Below, piece after piece: positions 34,482 through 46,600 of a DNA stretch of 64,000 bases. The notes beneath the pieces were generated by a model. It was given only the letters and a program-made list of their open reading frames with translations. It was not told the DNA's origin and did no database searches. This stretch comes from Chinchilla lanigera (Eukaryota > Chordata > Mammalia > Rodentia > Chinchillidae). Both the position numbers and the translations under genes were made by a program. Location of the stretch: NCBI RefSeq assembly GCF_000276665.1, contig NW_004955435.1, positions 5,493,271 through 5,557,270 on the forward strand, written 5' to 3'. Within the stretch, counting starts at the first letter, position 1; each line of letters starts with the position of its first letter.

Positions 34482-34819
34482 CTGTGAAGGGAAATCAGAA
34501 AGTTTTCTGTGACATTTTGTTAAGTCAGCAGGAAATTTTAAAATATGATGAATTTTATGCCATTGTCCATAGTCTTTGAATTATTCTTAAATCAGAATTT
34601 GCTACTATGTGTTCTAAGAATCACATTTAAACAATAGGTGTATAATGACTTCCTGATTGGTAATAACCCAGCTACACGTTTTGTTTTTATCTTTCTCTTG
34701 AGAGTCAAGAAGCAGCATAAACTGATGCCATCCCAGGTATGTAACGCTACACATTTGAAACCAGAGTACATACGCTGTACAGTGAACCCTCTGAACACAG
34801 GCGTATTCTGCATCTGTAT

Positions 34820-36600
34820 TCACTCTCTAGATTTATACGCATCTGCACTCTTATCCACTACAGATGTTTTTCACCAGGTATTCACAGGACATTCACTGTG
34901 AAGCATATAACAAACCACTGGGTCTAAAGCAGGACTGCAGAGAAGCGCCAGGGAAGGTTACAGAGGGTCCTTCCCATTCCTGCCCACTGCTGTTGGAGCT
35001 TGTGGAACCTCTGCTGGAGATGAGCTTCTGCCCCTTCAATCTCTCTGTTTTCATTACTGTCTTCAATCACGTCTGGGAAGTGGGTTTTTAAAAAATTTTC
35101 CCTACAGAATATGCGTATTTAATCTAGTGTGATTAACTGATGATGTACGTACTTAAAAGTACACAATCGAAGTACGTTTACAACTTTAAAATACTTGCCG
35201 TTGTATTTATTTCATAGTCTTATACATCCATGTCTACCTGAGGCTATAGCGTGTGTAGCACCTAAGAATTAGGTCAGGAAACTTTCCAGATGCTGCATCT
35301 GATTAGGGACCTGCAAGAGGCTGACCACCTAAACAGAGCCGAGGAATCACTCGTAACTTTCCTAAGTCATATTCTTTCACAAGGGCAAAGGAATGGTTTA
35401 GTACATATGCGAAGACGCACTGTAAGGCAGATGACCTTACCGCCCCAGGAGCATCTCTCCTGAATCTGTTTCTACCTCCCTCGCTTTCTATCAGCTTCTC
35501 TTCATAAAATCCTTCCAGGGGAAGAACTGTGTCCATAACCAACCAATCCCTTGTTCCTGTTACAGCAACCGTATCAGTACTATTAGGCGGATGAGGAGGA
35601 TTAAATCAAACACAACTACGAAAAAATCCTGGCTTTGTACTCCCAGTGTCGGCAGAGCCCGGCACAGGGCAGGTACTCACTAAAGGATCCTTGAACGAAT
35701 GAATCAAACCTTCACCTAAAAACACATACGTTAATACAGACAATATGAGACAATTATTAAAGATAACAAAAGCAACGGGGCACAGAGGACGACTTTCTAT
35801 GCACCGAACTTCTCCTGATTTAAACAATGCCTCTCTGCACTTCATATTGAAAACAAAAATGCCCTTCCTACTGCATATGGACATTACGCTGTTCCAGTCC
35901 GAAAACTGCAATGTGGCACTGTCACTTTCCCAAAGGAGAAGCTCCTTACCAGAGTACCTACCTGCTATCTTTGGGGATGGGAAGTGGGAAAATTTTTGAG
36001 TCTCTGGAAAGCGATATAACGGAAACGAAACGTCAATTTCCCTAACATATTTCAGGACTATTTGAAAAAGGGTAACAAGTTCCTCAGTAAATCAGCCGAG
36101 GAATTTCAGGTTTGTGGAAGGACAAGATAAAACACAATTCATTTTCAGGGGCAGAATACAAAAACACTGGTTCAAACCGCAGCTGACACTGTGAGGTAAG
36201 AATGCTGGTAACCAGTTACTGAGAGGCGACCATTTCTCTGCATTTCCCCTCCCAGTTACCCCATCCCGAAAATAAAGCAGTTTTGCAGAAAAGCCCAGTT
36301 GCGGCGGAAATACTTATCATTAATCTACCCAGTTTGAACCCAGCTAAGCTTTCTCTAGCAGTGCAGCAGAGTGAAGCTCAAAGTCAATCGCAAGCACAAA
36401 AGCTTCCCTAAAACAGTAAAAGCTATCATTTACAAGTATTTGTTTAAATTAAAATGATAAAATAGTGCTTAAGAAAAGGTAAAGACGGAAATACTCTCCC
36501 CAGAACTTAGAGGATTCTAGCAGATTTGACAGAGCAGTGTAAAAACATGAATATTTTTAAAACTGCAGAATAACTACACTGCATTTTCAAAATCAAATTA
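34820..36600. other. EXTL2 intron 1, mostly unclassified, with one L2 fragment
   Basis: At 35652-35705 the text GCAGAGCCCGGCACAGGGCA and GAACGAATGAATC fits an L2 3' end. The remainder has no recognised repeat or exon. Confidence 0.5.
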
Positions 36601-36729
36601 CTGCTCCACGCAGAGCTCCAAGACCGAGAGCAAGGCACGCTTACACCCTCACTGGAGAAGCAGCCGGGGCAGCGCCGAGCGCTCGGCGGCGTCCTCACCC
36701 GGAGCGCGGAGCCGCGGCGGCGCGCTCAC

Positions 36730-36754
36730 CGGGCGGAAGGGACGCGTGGCGGCT
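36730..36754 (-). other. EXTL2: Candidate EXTL2 first (untranslated) exon 3' end and splice donor
   Basis: On the minus strand, GC-rich sequence coming out of the assembly gap ends CCCG followed by GTGAGCG (donor at 36729-36728). A second possible donor, GGGTGAGGAC, lies about 30 bases further at 36698. One of these should join to the acceptor at 34482. The transcription start is hidden in the gap. Confidence 0.45.
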
Positions 36755-37320
36755 NNNNNNNNNNNNNNNNNNNNNNNNNNNNNNNNNNNNNNNNNNNNNN
36801 NNNNNNNNNNNNNNNNNNNNNNNNNNNNNNNNNNNNNNNNNNNNNNNNNNNNNNNNNNNNNNNNNNNNNNNNNNNNNNNNNNNNNNNNNNNNNNNNNNNN
36901 NNNNNNNNNNNNNNNNNNNNNNNNNNNNNNNNNNNNNNNNNNNNNNNNNNNNNNNNNNNNNNNNNNNNNNNNNNNNNNNNNNNNNNNNNNNNNNNNNNNN
37001 NNNNNNNNNNNNNNNNNNNNNNNNNNNNNNNNNNNNNNNNNNNNNNNNNNNNNNNNNNNNNNNNNNNNNNNNNNNNNNNNNNNNNNNNNNNNNNNNNNNN
37101 NNNNNNNNNNNNNNNNNNNNNNNNNNNNNNNNNNNNNNNNNNNNNNNNNNNNNNNNNNNNNNNNNNNNNNNNNNNNNNNNNNNNNNNNNNNNNNNNNNNN
37201 NNNNNNNNNNNNNNNNNNNNNNNNNNNNNNNNNNNNNNNNNNNNNNNNNNNNNNNNNNNNNNNNNNNNNNNNNNNNNNNNNNNNNNNNNNNNNNNNNNNN
37301 NNNNNNNNNNNNNNNNNNNN
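36755..37320. other. Assembly gap, 566 N
   Basis: Unresolved bases in the CpG island, covering the transcription starts of both EXTL2 and SLC30A7. Open frames that run across it are not real. Confidence 0.99.
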
Positions 37321-37387
37321 GCGACGGAGGCCCCGCCCCGGACACGCCCCCTCCTTCCCGGTCCCAGGACGCGTTGCGCGGCCCGGG

Positions 37388-37395
37388 CCGGAAGT
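37388..37395 (+). promoter_or_regulatory. Consensus ETS site CCGGAAGT upstream of the SLC30A7 start codon
   Basis: A perfect 8-base ETS/GABP-type motif lies 157 bases before the SLC30A7 ATG in CpG-island sequence. Such sites are typical of housekeeping and bidirectional promoters. Function is inferred from motif and position only. Confidence 0.5.
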
Positions 37396-37551
37396 CGCGA
37401 GTGCCCGGGCGAGAGTCCGGGTCTGCGTCTCCCAGCCGCGCGGCCGCGTCCACCGCCGGGGGTCTCCGTGGGAGGCGTCACTGCTGTCACGACCGTCACC
37501 TCACGGAGCCGCTTCTAGACAAGAGCAGGCCCGGCCCTTAGCCGGGCGAAG

Positions 37552-37631
37552 ATGTTGCCCCTGTCCATCAAGGACGATGAATACAAACCGCCCAAGTTCA
37601 ATCTGTTGGGCAAGATCTCGGGCTGGTTTAG
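37552..37631 (+). CDS. SLC30A7: SLC30A7 coding exon 1
   Basis: The ATG at 37552 (context GCGAAGATGT) opens [17 protein letters not shown] and the exon closes TTTAG before GTGCGG, ending two bases into Arg27. The cytosolic N-terminus is characteristic of ZnT7. Codon 19 reads Leu where I recall Phe in the human protein. The following intron is only 134 bases and extremely GC-rich. Confidence 0.95.
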
Positions 37632-40600
37632 GTGCGGCGCTGCCTGCGGGAGGGCGTCGGGCCGCGGGGGAGCCCGCGCGGGGAGGGGGGCGCGCCCTGC
37701 GTCCTGCCGAGGGCGGCGGGGTCCCGCGCGCCGTTCGCGCTCCTCCACGCTCGTGTCGTTTCCAGGTCCATCCTGTCGGACAAGACGTCTCGGAACCTGT
37801 TTCTCTTCCTGTGCCTGAACCTGTCCTTCGCTTTCGTGGAACTCCTCTACGGCATCTGGAGCAACTGGTAACGAAGGGGACAGGGGCCGGGGCGGAAGCG
37901 GGAGCGGGACGGACCCAGCCCTGTTTGCCTAGCGCCACGTAGCTCCTTACCGGGACGTCAGGTCGCACCTTGGCGGCCACCGCCGTGCCGGACTGGCGGG
38001 CCCGCGCGGGGTCCGGGCCCGCCGCGTGCGTGCGCTTCTCCCCCAGCCCCTGCGGGTCGCAGCGGCAGCCCCCTCCTCACGCTTGGACATGCGGAGCCTC
38101 GGTCTCCGAGCCCCGCACGCCCTTAGCTTTGCCCACCGGAAACGGGCAGGAACCTGTTCCCTGGCGCTGGGGGGAGTGGCATTTGGATTTCACCCTTAAG
38201 AGCCGAAAGGGGGTAGCTCAGGTGTTCTGCTTCATTGATTAGGTCTTTGAATGACCTTTGAAAAGATTTGTAATGCGGTGTCCGGGAAAATGTATATCAT
38301 TATCTCTCTTTTTGTGTGCTGGGAATTGAACTCAGGACCTTGTGCTTACCAGCCAGGCGCTTGTGCCGCTGAGCTATATCCCCGGCCCTCTATCATTCTC
38401 TTTTTAATGCTGAAATTTTACGGTTTTCCTCTGGTTTTGACTACAGTAGAAAATTGTATATAGATTTCCAAAACATCTAGAAACATTCCTTGGCGTGATG
38501 GATTTTAGTATTGCCTTTGTTTTTGTTGTTATTGCTGTTTGTATTTGGAAACGGCTTTGGGAGGAGAAAATGTACTCTATGGAAATGAAATTAGTATTAT
38601 TCAGGTATTTGCTGTTGAATATCTTGAGGTCCCATGAAATTGTTCTGTTGAGAGTAAAGTCATCACTTCTAAGTGTGCTAACTGCATTTTTAGAATATAA
38701 ACCCACTTAAGAACCTGATGAAAGTCAACACTCAGAATTTTAGGTAAAGCTTCAGGGTGTTCACAGGTTCCCTGAAATAGATATTGGACCCTAGACCAAG
38801 AAGCGGTGCCATTTATGCTTTATTTCTATTAATTAAGTCGTCTGTCCTTTAAAGTCAGTTTACAGAAAGAATTACTATTTGATCTTTATCTCTGTTGAAA
38901 TTAATAATGGCATTAGCTGCTGTCGCCAGGTTTGTGATATATGTACCGTTAATGTGAAAAATTGGGCTTACAAATTCAGCTGTTGGGCCGGGGATGTAGC
39001 TAGCTCAGCAGCACAGCACCTGCCTGGCAAGTACGAGGTCGCAGAGTTTGATTCCTGGTACCAAAAAAAGAAAATTCAACTGTTATTTTATCAAATACTC
39101 AGTAAGCAACATATTAAAAAGGTTATTGGTTTATTCACTACTGACAGGCATATTTACACAATTAAATCTTGATATATTTAGTAACTGTTGACTCTCCTGG
39201 TATGTGTGTGTGTGCACATTTGTATGTTAAGGATACTCCATCACAGATTATTTTTTAACTCCATAAAGTTAACATTCTTGATGTATTACACATGTTGAAA
39301 GCAACATATTCTTAACTTGTGTTTGAATAGCTGTAGTTTAATCATGAGTATATAGTATTTTGTGTTTTTCTCTTTCTACATTATGCCATAATTTTGGCAT
39401 ACGTGCTCATGGTGGTTTGCATATGCGCATTTTGCCACAGTTACTTTATATTGCAGTGCCTTTATATTTCACTGTGGCCCTTGTACAAATCACTTCATGA
39501 AATCTCATTTTCAAGGGATTCATATCTGAAGTGCTTAAATCATATCTTTCATGGAATATTAAGTGTATAGTGACTTTTTTGGTATGTAGAGATCAATTAA
39601 GGAAAATGCTAAGGCCCTTATTTTCTCAGCCATTTGTCAGTGTACATCAAAGCATAAGGAAAGCATTGCAGGTAGGTGACGTGATGTGCTCTTAGTTAAT
39701 TTGCTCTTCTGCTCTGGATCTTGTTCTGCTCCCCTTAGCCCGCTTGTTCCGTACCCTTCTAGTTTATTCTTCCATTGTGTTGTTATCTCCTCCAGACTTG
39801 AAGTGTAGCTTTAGTGTCTTGTTGTGTACCTCCGTCATTTAGCATGTATTTATTTTCTTTTGACCACGTATAATAACTTCTACATCTGCAATCGCTTACT
39901 CCTCAATATTATTTTTTATTAGTGGCTATGAAGTATAAACTTTCTCGTTGATGTTTGAGCATATTTAGAAATTACTCTGGCCTTTCCCTAATCTTCCTTC
40001 CTATGTTTTATTTAGACATGAAAATTTTTAGTTTTGTTGACTGATCAATAAGATCTTAGTTTGACTAGATTATATGCTTATGGATCCAGTTAGCTTTTAA
40101 GTTCCTTTAAGTTCCTTTATAAATTTCTCACCAAAACCCACTTTGGTTTTCATAGTCATTTCTCTGTTCAACTTTAGTGTATAAAAATAAATTTCAAGTT
40201 GTTGAGAACACAAAGTATCAAAATTTTTCTGATGGGGATTAAACATGAATAAAACACTTTTCACTAATAATGGTTCATAGAAACAGTTGATACGGTTGCA
40301 GTTTTTCTCCTTTTTGTTCGGTGCCTTAATTTTAACGGAAGCACTTAATTACAGTTGATTTACATTCTTGATGGTGGGATGGTATCTTCAGTGGAAGAAT
40401 AGCTAAGTTGTTTAGATGTTTTTCCTTCAGAAAATATCTATTTCCTTTCATCTTTCAGCTTGAATGTAAGCTTTGTTCAAGTAGGAATCTTTTTCTGTCG
40501 TATATAGGCACCTTTGTACACCATGTAGGAGGTGCTTAACACTTATTAGCTGAATTAAAGATTGAGGGAGGAATGAACTTATGAAATGTATCCATACTAA

Positions 40601-43600
40601 ACATGCCTGCTACCTCATTAAGGGGAAAAAGTGCAAATATTAAACTTTATTCCTAGGGAGAAAATGGTAGGAACGTTACATGTGTTTTTTTCTTTCCTTC
40701 CACTGTTTCATTCCAATATTATTTCAGTCACTTATTTATTGTTGAATAACTGTCCAGTCACAAGGTAATAGAAGAGTGTAGTTTTGAATCATTGGGGACT
40801 GTTTAGTTTCAATATACAGGGAAAGTCCAAAATTTTGATTATTTCATATTCAAAATGGCTGACAAAGTTCCAGCCATTCCTACAGTGCAGAGAAAAAGAG
40901 GCAAAGGGTATGGACATTGTCTTTCAAGGAGATTTATCTGGATTTTATTTTTTATTTTTTATTTTTTCTGGTACCAGGAATCGAACTCACGACCTCGCGC
41001 TTGCCAGGCAGGCGCTGTGCTGCTGAGCTAACTCCCCAGCCCCTATCTGGATGTTAACAACACTTTCACTACAGTTTCAATCACATGATCATGCCTAGTT
41101 GCATGTGTGGTCTATTCCTGTCAAACATGTAGTCTGCTAAAAATCAAGGATTTTTTATTTAAGAAAGGAAGGAAATATGTGGATACCATAGGTTCTGGAG
41201 GTAGAACTGGAGGAAGAGATAAATCTACCCTCTTCTGTAGGTGGAAAATGGAAGCCTATAGTTTCGTATTTTCTGAACTAGCAGCAAAGGCATTAGTAAC
41301 TGTTATCTATATTTTTTGTAGTAACATTATAACCTTTTTTCTAATACCTTAATATAGTTTTCTTTTTCTTATTCTTTTGTTTTATTTTACTTTTCCATCC
41401 ACTGAAAAAATTTAATGTCAGTTGCATTGTTTACCAGAGTTGTTGGAACCATTTTCCCTTAGGTAGAGAAGAACCTCAAAAGGTGCATTTCTTTGTATTA
41501 ACAAAGAAAATGTTTGTTCAAGAAGTGTTTAAGGCAATACTGGCCATTTGTTTGGTCCTACTTCTAGGTAATATGTCATTGTAATATGCTTACAAGTCCT
41601 TGGTAAAGAAAAATGCTTCCATTTAGTGCACATTTTTCTATTAGGTTGAAATTGTTAGGTAGTTTGGTCTTTCATGAACTTTCTCTTTACAAAAGACAGT
41701 GTTACTTACTGGGTATGTTGATGGCTTTTACTTTCCTGTAGTCTTTATTTTTTTACCCTACAGACTTAGGTATTTCATTTGCTGAGTAATTTTTTAGTAA
41801 GGGGTTATATAATGGAGAGGAATTACTTCACTGCAGCTCATTAGTTTATGAATGTTACTACTGTTAAGATTCTAAGGATTTTCTAGTTTCTTGATAATAA
41901 ACTGGTAATGTATTTTCCCCATCTACCATGTGGAATCAGCTAATAAGTGGTTTGTAAATTATGATGATCTTTTCTATTTAATTGACATTTAACAGCCAAA
42001 ATGGGTATATAATTAGCTTAGTTACAAATAGTCCTTTTTAAAAAAAAACTTTTTATCATGCAAATTACTTTTGGGTGGCAGAGGGACAGGGTCTTGCTCT
42101 GTAGGCCAGGCTGGCCTGGAACTTACTGTGACCCTTCTGCCTCAGCTTCCTGAGTGCTGGGATTACAGGTGTGTGCCACCATACCAGCTTCCATGTAAAA
42201 TTTTAAATATATGTAAGAGTAAATAATTTAATGGACTGCATGTATTTATTACCTGGTTTAACCTTTAGCAAGACATGGCCTATTTCACTGTATTTGTTAT
42301 CCTTGTCCCACTATTGGATTTGTTAAAACAGATGAAAGTTATCACCGTTTCTGTAACTACCTGGCATGGTGGCATATGCTTCTTCTAATCCCAGCACTCT
42401 GGGAAGCTAAGGCAGGATGATCACAAGTTTGAGCCCGGTTTGGGCAACTTAATGACTTAGTAAAAACTGTTCTGGACATAAAATGAAAAGTCTGGGGATG
42501 TCACTCAATACAAAGAACCTGGGTTCAATCTCTAATACTGCCAAAACAATTAAAAAAAAAATTTTCATAAGTACTGAGATAATTCTCAAAAAGGTAAAAG
42601 CTTCCCCTTTTATTAACATAACCCCAAAGCCATTATCACCCATAAAAATTAATGATTCATTAATATCCAATGTCTACTCAGTAAGTGTTTATATGTCCTC
42701 CATTGGTTTTTGTTTCTTTGTTTGCTTTGGGGTTTTTTTTTTCCCCTCCATTGTTTTTTTTAAATTCTTTTTACATTTGGTTTTACGGATGAGAATTCAA
42801 ACAAGATTCATGCGCAGTGTTTGGTTGATATGTCAAAATCATACAGATCTCTCATAATTTATAGGTCCTCTTTTTTCCTTTGTTTTTGGCCTCTAGGAGC
42901 CCAAAAATAAAGTCCTTTTCAAAAGTTTCTTTTGCTGTGTGTCCTGTTTACCTTTATTCTATTTTGCTTCAGTGTTCAGACTTTTCCTTTAAACTTAAGA
43001 AATTTCCCCTTATTAAAACGTCCATTAGTAAGTACTTTTAAAAGTTTAAAAATACATTTTAAAGAAATGAGTAAAGAGGAGCCTGAAATGAGTATGCTGA
43101 TTTTAACAATGAATTTATCATGTTTTACTAAAGTTTACTTTTGATGTGGACATCATGTAATCTTATTCTGTGTGCTACCTGTATTTTTTAAAGAAGTCTG
43201 TGCTACACAGCTCAAATGATAATTCGTAACCAGAGGCATTTGCTAATATTGAAAATGAACAATAAAATTGACTTTCCTAAGAGCAATATTTTAATGTATG
43301 GTTGATTAGCATAGAACCAGAAGTACATGGTTTTTCACAAGGGTTTAACTACACGTTTATAGCTAAGTGGCTTTCAAATCATAATATCAGGTTTAAGGAA
43401 AAAGATCTCATATCACACTGCTTTAAGAGGACATGATGTTCTTCTGTCTTAGAAAAGAAAGTTGTTTTTCAGGTAGGATCACATTTTATTAAATACTAAA
43501 AGAAAAAGGTTTAAGTGAAAACTAAATTTAGTTAAAATTTAAACAAGATTAAAACTTTTGATAAGTATTAAAGTTACTATGCTATTTCTAAACCTCTTTT

Positions 43601-46600
43601 AATTGTTATAGTGTACAAAAGGGATTTATCTTTTCTACTTTCCCTTTAAGCTATATCCTTTGAATGTATATGAAGTAAGCTTATTGAAAAAAATAGTTTA
43701 CTTGACTACTGTAACAAAATAATAACAGGTAGCTTAAATAGCAGAAATTTATTGCCTCACAGTTCTGGTGGTTAAAAATCTTAGGTTCAGTGTCAGCGGG
43801 GTTGATTCTTCCAGGGGCTATGGGAGAGGTATTGTTCTGTGCCCCTTTCTATACCTGGAGTTAGATCTGCTGTCTGATTTATCTTTACATGGTGATCTCC
43901 TGTGTGTGTGTCTGCCCAGATTTCCCTTTTTATAAGGGCATCCGTCATTTGGATTAGGCTCCACTTTATAACCCAGTCTTAGCTAATTATATCTGTATTA
44001 AACTTATTTCTAAATGAGATCACATTCGGGGCTACTGACAGTAATAATTCAACCCATCAGTGAAGCATTAAATTTACTTATATTCATTTAAAAAGAATAT
44101 TCTATCTAAAACAGATTTGTGGTCATTTAAAATAAGATTTATATATAAAATAAAATATATACATTAGACAGTAAAGACATTAAAAACCATGCATACTGGG
44201 CTGGGGATTTAGCTCAGCGGCAGAAGCGCCTGCCTGGCAAGCGCAAGGTCGTGAGTTCGGTTCCCAGTACCGGAGAATAACCAAAAAAAAAAAAAAAAAA
44301 AAACCATGCATACCAAGGAAAATAAACCCGTTAAATGTGTAAACTAATATAATTACTAAAGTTGACTTTTAAATCTAGTTATAAAATCCATAGCATCAGT
44401 ACAACTGTGCTGTTTTATCAGAATAGAAAATAGTTTTCTGAAACCAAATTTTAACAGCATGTTGCCATATTAGTTCTTTATTAGGGGACAGAAAACAAAA
44501 TAATAGATATCTTCATGAATGGTTTCATAACAGTACAGATACTCATTTAATGACTTACCTGTTTAATGATTCTTTGGGTTTAGGGCACGCTGCTGGGACT
44601 TACGACCCATTGTTTTCGGGGAGGAGGAGAGCACAGTTCTGTACATTTTGTTTATAGAGCCTCAGTGTCTTTTTGGTACAGTGCACCTTGTTTATATAGT
44701 ATGGTAATTTTTGCTGGTGGTACTGTATCCTCTAGGACTGTAATTTTATGTTCTAAGTTACAGCACTACATGTAAATGTTATGCAAAATAAAACCAAACT
44801 CATCAAGTTGGAATTTTCTCTGACAGTTTCACTGTTCTGAATGTTGTAATGAACGTCTATGTACAGTTCCTCATTTAGCGACCAATTTATTTAATGATGT
44901 AATCACAAGACCAAATTCAATCAGTCATTGAGGGATGTCTGCAGAGAAATTCTTCAAGTGAATCCTTCATACTTCAAAATATAATAACAGTTAAATAATT
45001 ATTTTCAGTGTTTTATGACTTTTGGTTCAAGTACATAGTATTTTAGTGATACAACTATTCAAGAACAAATCTTAAAATGTCAGATATGAAAGAACTGTAT
45101 CAGTAACATGCTCCACAGGTTTATAATGAGTGTGCTTTTTTGGTGGGTGAATAGTGTGTTTTGATATCAGTTTCCCACTCTAATTATTCCAATAATTATA
45201 TTATTTGAAGAAATTTAAAAATTGCTTGTTATATTTGTGTGAATTATGTTTTTGAATTTTAGTTGGTAGCACTTGCAGTGGATGAAGGCTCTAGCATGTA
45301 GTTCAATGTTAAGAGCTATAGGTCACACTTGGAAACACCAGATTTTATGAGGTATTAATTATAATTAATGTAGCAATTTGTTTAATAGTACTGAGAGGAA
45401 TATTGGTGTGGCTTTAATATGCCTAATTTGGACTGTGATACATGTTTCATATGTATTATCTAAAATGACAGTAATTATGACACTTTTATGCTCTTACCCT
45501 CTTTGGTGGCTTAATTGAAGTATAAAGAAGTAAAGGAAATTGATGGTTACAGTTGTGGTGAGATTTGAACCCAGGTATTCTGACTTCAGAAGCTTGATTT
45601 TAAAGACTTAATTCATGATGTGTGATTGCTTTCAGAATATTTTATTAACTTTTCTTCAAATTTGTTGATTTTTTTCCTTACCTGTGTCCAGTAAATCAAT
45701 TTCAAGAATTCTTCTTTGCTTATACTTTGTTTTTTATTTCTAGCATTTGCATTGATGGTTTGTGTTTCTCATTCCTCTTGTGAAACTATTAGTGCATGCC
45801 TTTTGTCTACTTTTTTCATTGATCCTTTAGCATATTAATTATAGTTGCAGTAGTTTCATTAGGGAAGCTGATATGTTGGTCTGCTTCTGTTGTTTTCTTC
45901 AAAATTGGTAAGTTCTGTTTCTTGTTTTTTTTTCTGTTTTTTTGAGACAGTGTTTCACTATCCAGTTCAGGCTGGCCTTGAACTCACTTTATAGCCCAGG
46001 CTGGCCTGTAACTCTGTGATCCTGCTGCCTCAGCCTCCTGAGTCCTGGAATTATAGGGTGCACCACCACCCTTGGCTCTTTTTATGTGTCTTGAAATTTC
46101 TGATCCATGCTGGACATTGTGAGTAAAGAGCGATAGACACTGAGATAATAGTGTTTGTATCTGAAAATAAGAGTGTCTCATCTGTGAGGTATTAGCTGGT
46201 CAGACCTTGCGTATTCAGTAGTCTTCATATACATGTACTACAGAAGCTCTCTTCATGCTCTTATTACCTCACCTTCCCTGAACTATTTGCTGCTGTTACT
46301 TCTTATTCAGTGCTAGGTTTATGGTGCGAGCAGAGGGGTATTTGTTTGATTGACCTAGCCTCAGTTTTTGGTAGATCCTGTAAGTCTCGACCTTAGGAGT
46401 ATACTTTCATCAATATTTTTACCCCACCTCCCCTGGTAGCCAAATCTTGTATGTATGGGTGTGGTCTTAGGTGGGAATGTTTCCTGCTTCCCCGTTTGTG
46501 ATGTAACATCTGCTTCGTATTAGAAGGCTTCCTGTCCCTTCTTTAGTAGGATTGTTTCAGTGGTTGTTTTGGTGTACATAATGTAAATCTTTATATTATG

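Larger units (their letters stand above)
36650..38130. promoter_or_regulatory. CpG island and bidirectional promoter of EXTL2 and SLC30A7
   Basis: GC and CpG content rises sharply here against an AT-rich surround, with both genes diverging from it. Visible elements include CCCCGCCCCGG (GC box, about 37331-37341) and CCGGAAGT (consensus ETS site, 37388-37395). No TATA box is visible in the unmasked part. The core between 36755 and 37320 is unsequenced. Confidence 0.8.

Noticed and set aside
36695..37942. Open frames of 252, 257 and 398 codons around the CpG island
   Set aside because: They exist only because the N gap cannot contain stop codons. The real coding sequence there is SLC30A7 exons 1 and 2.
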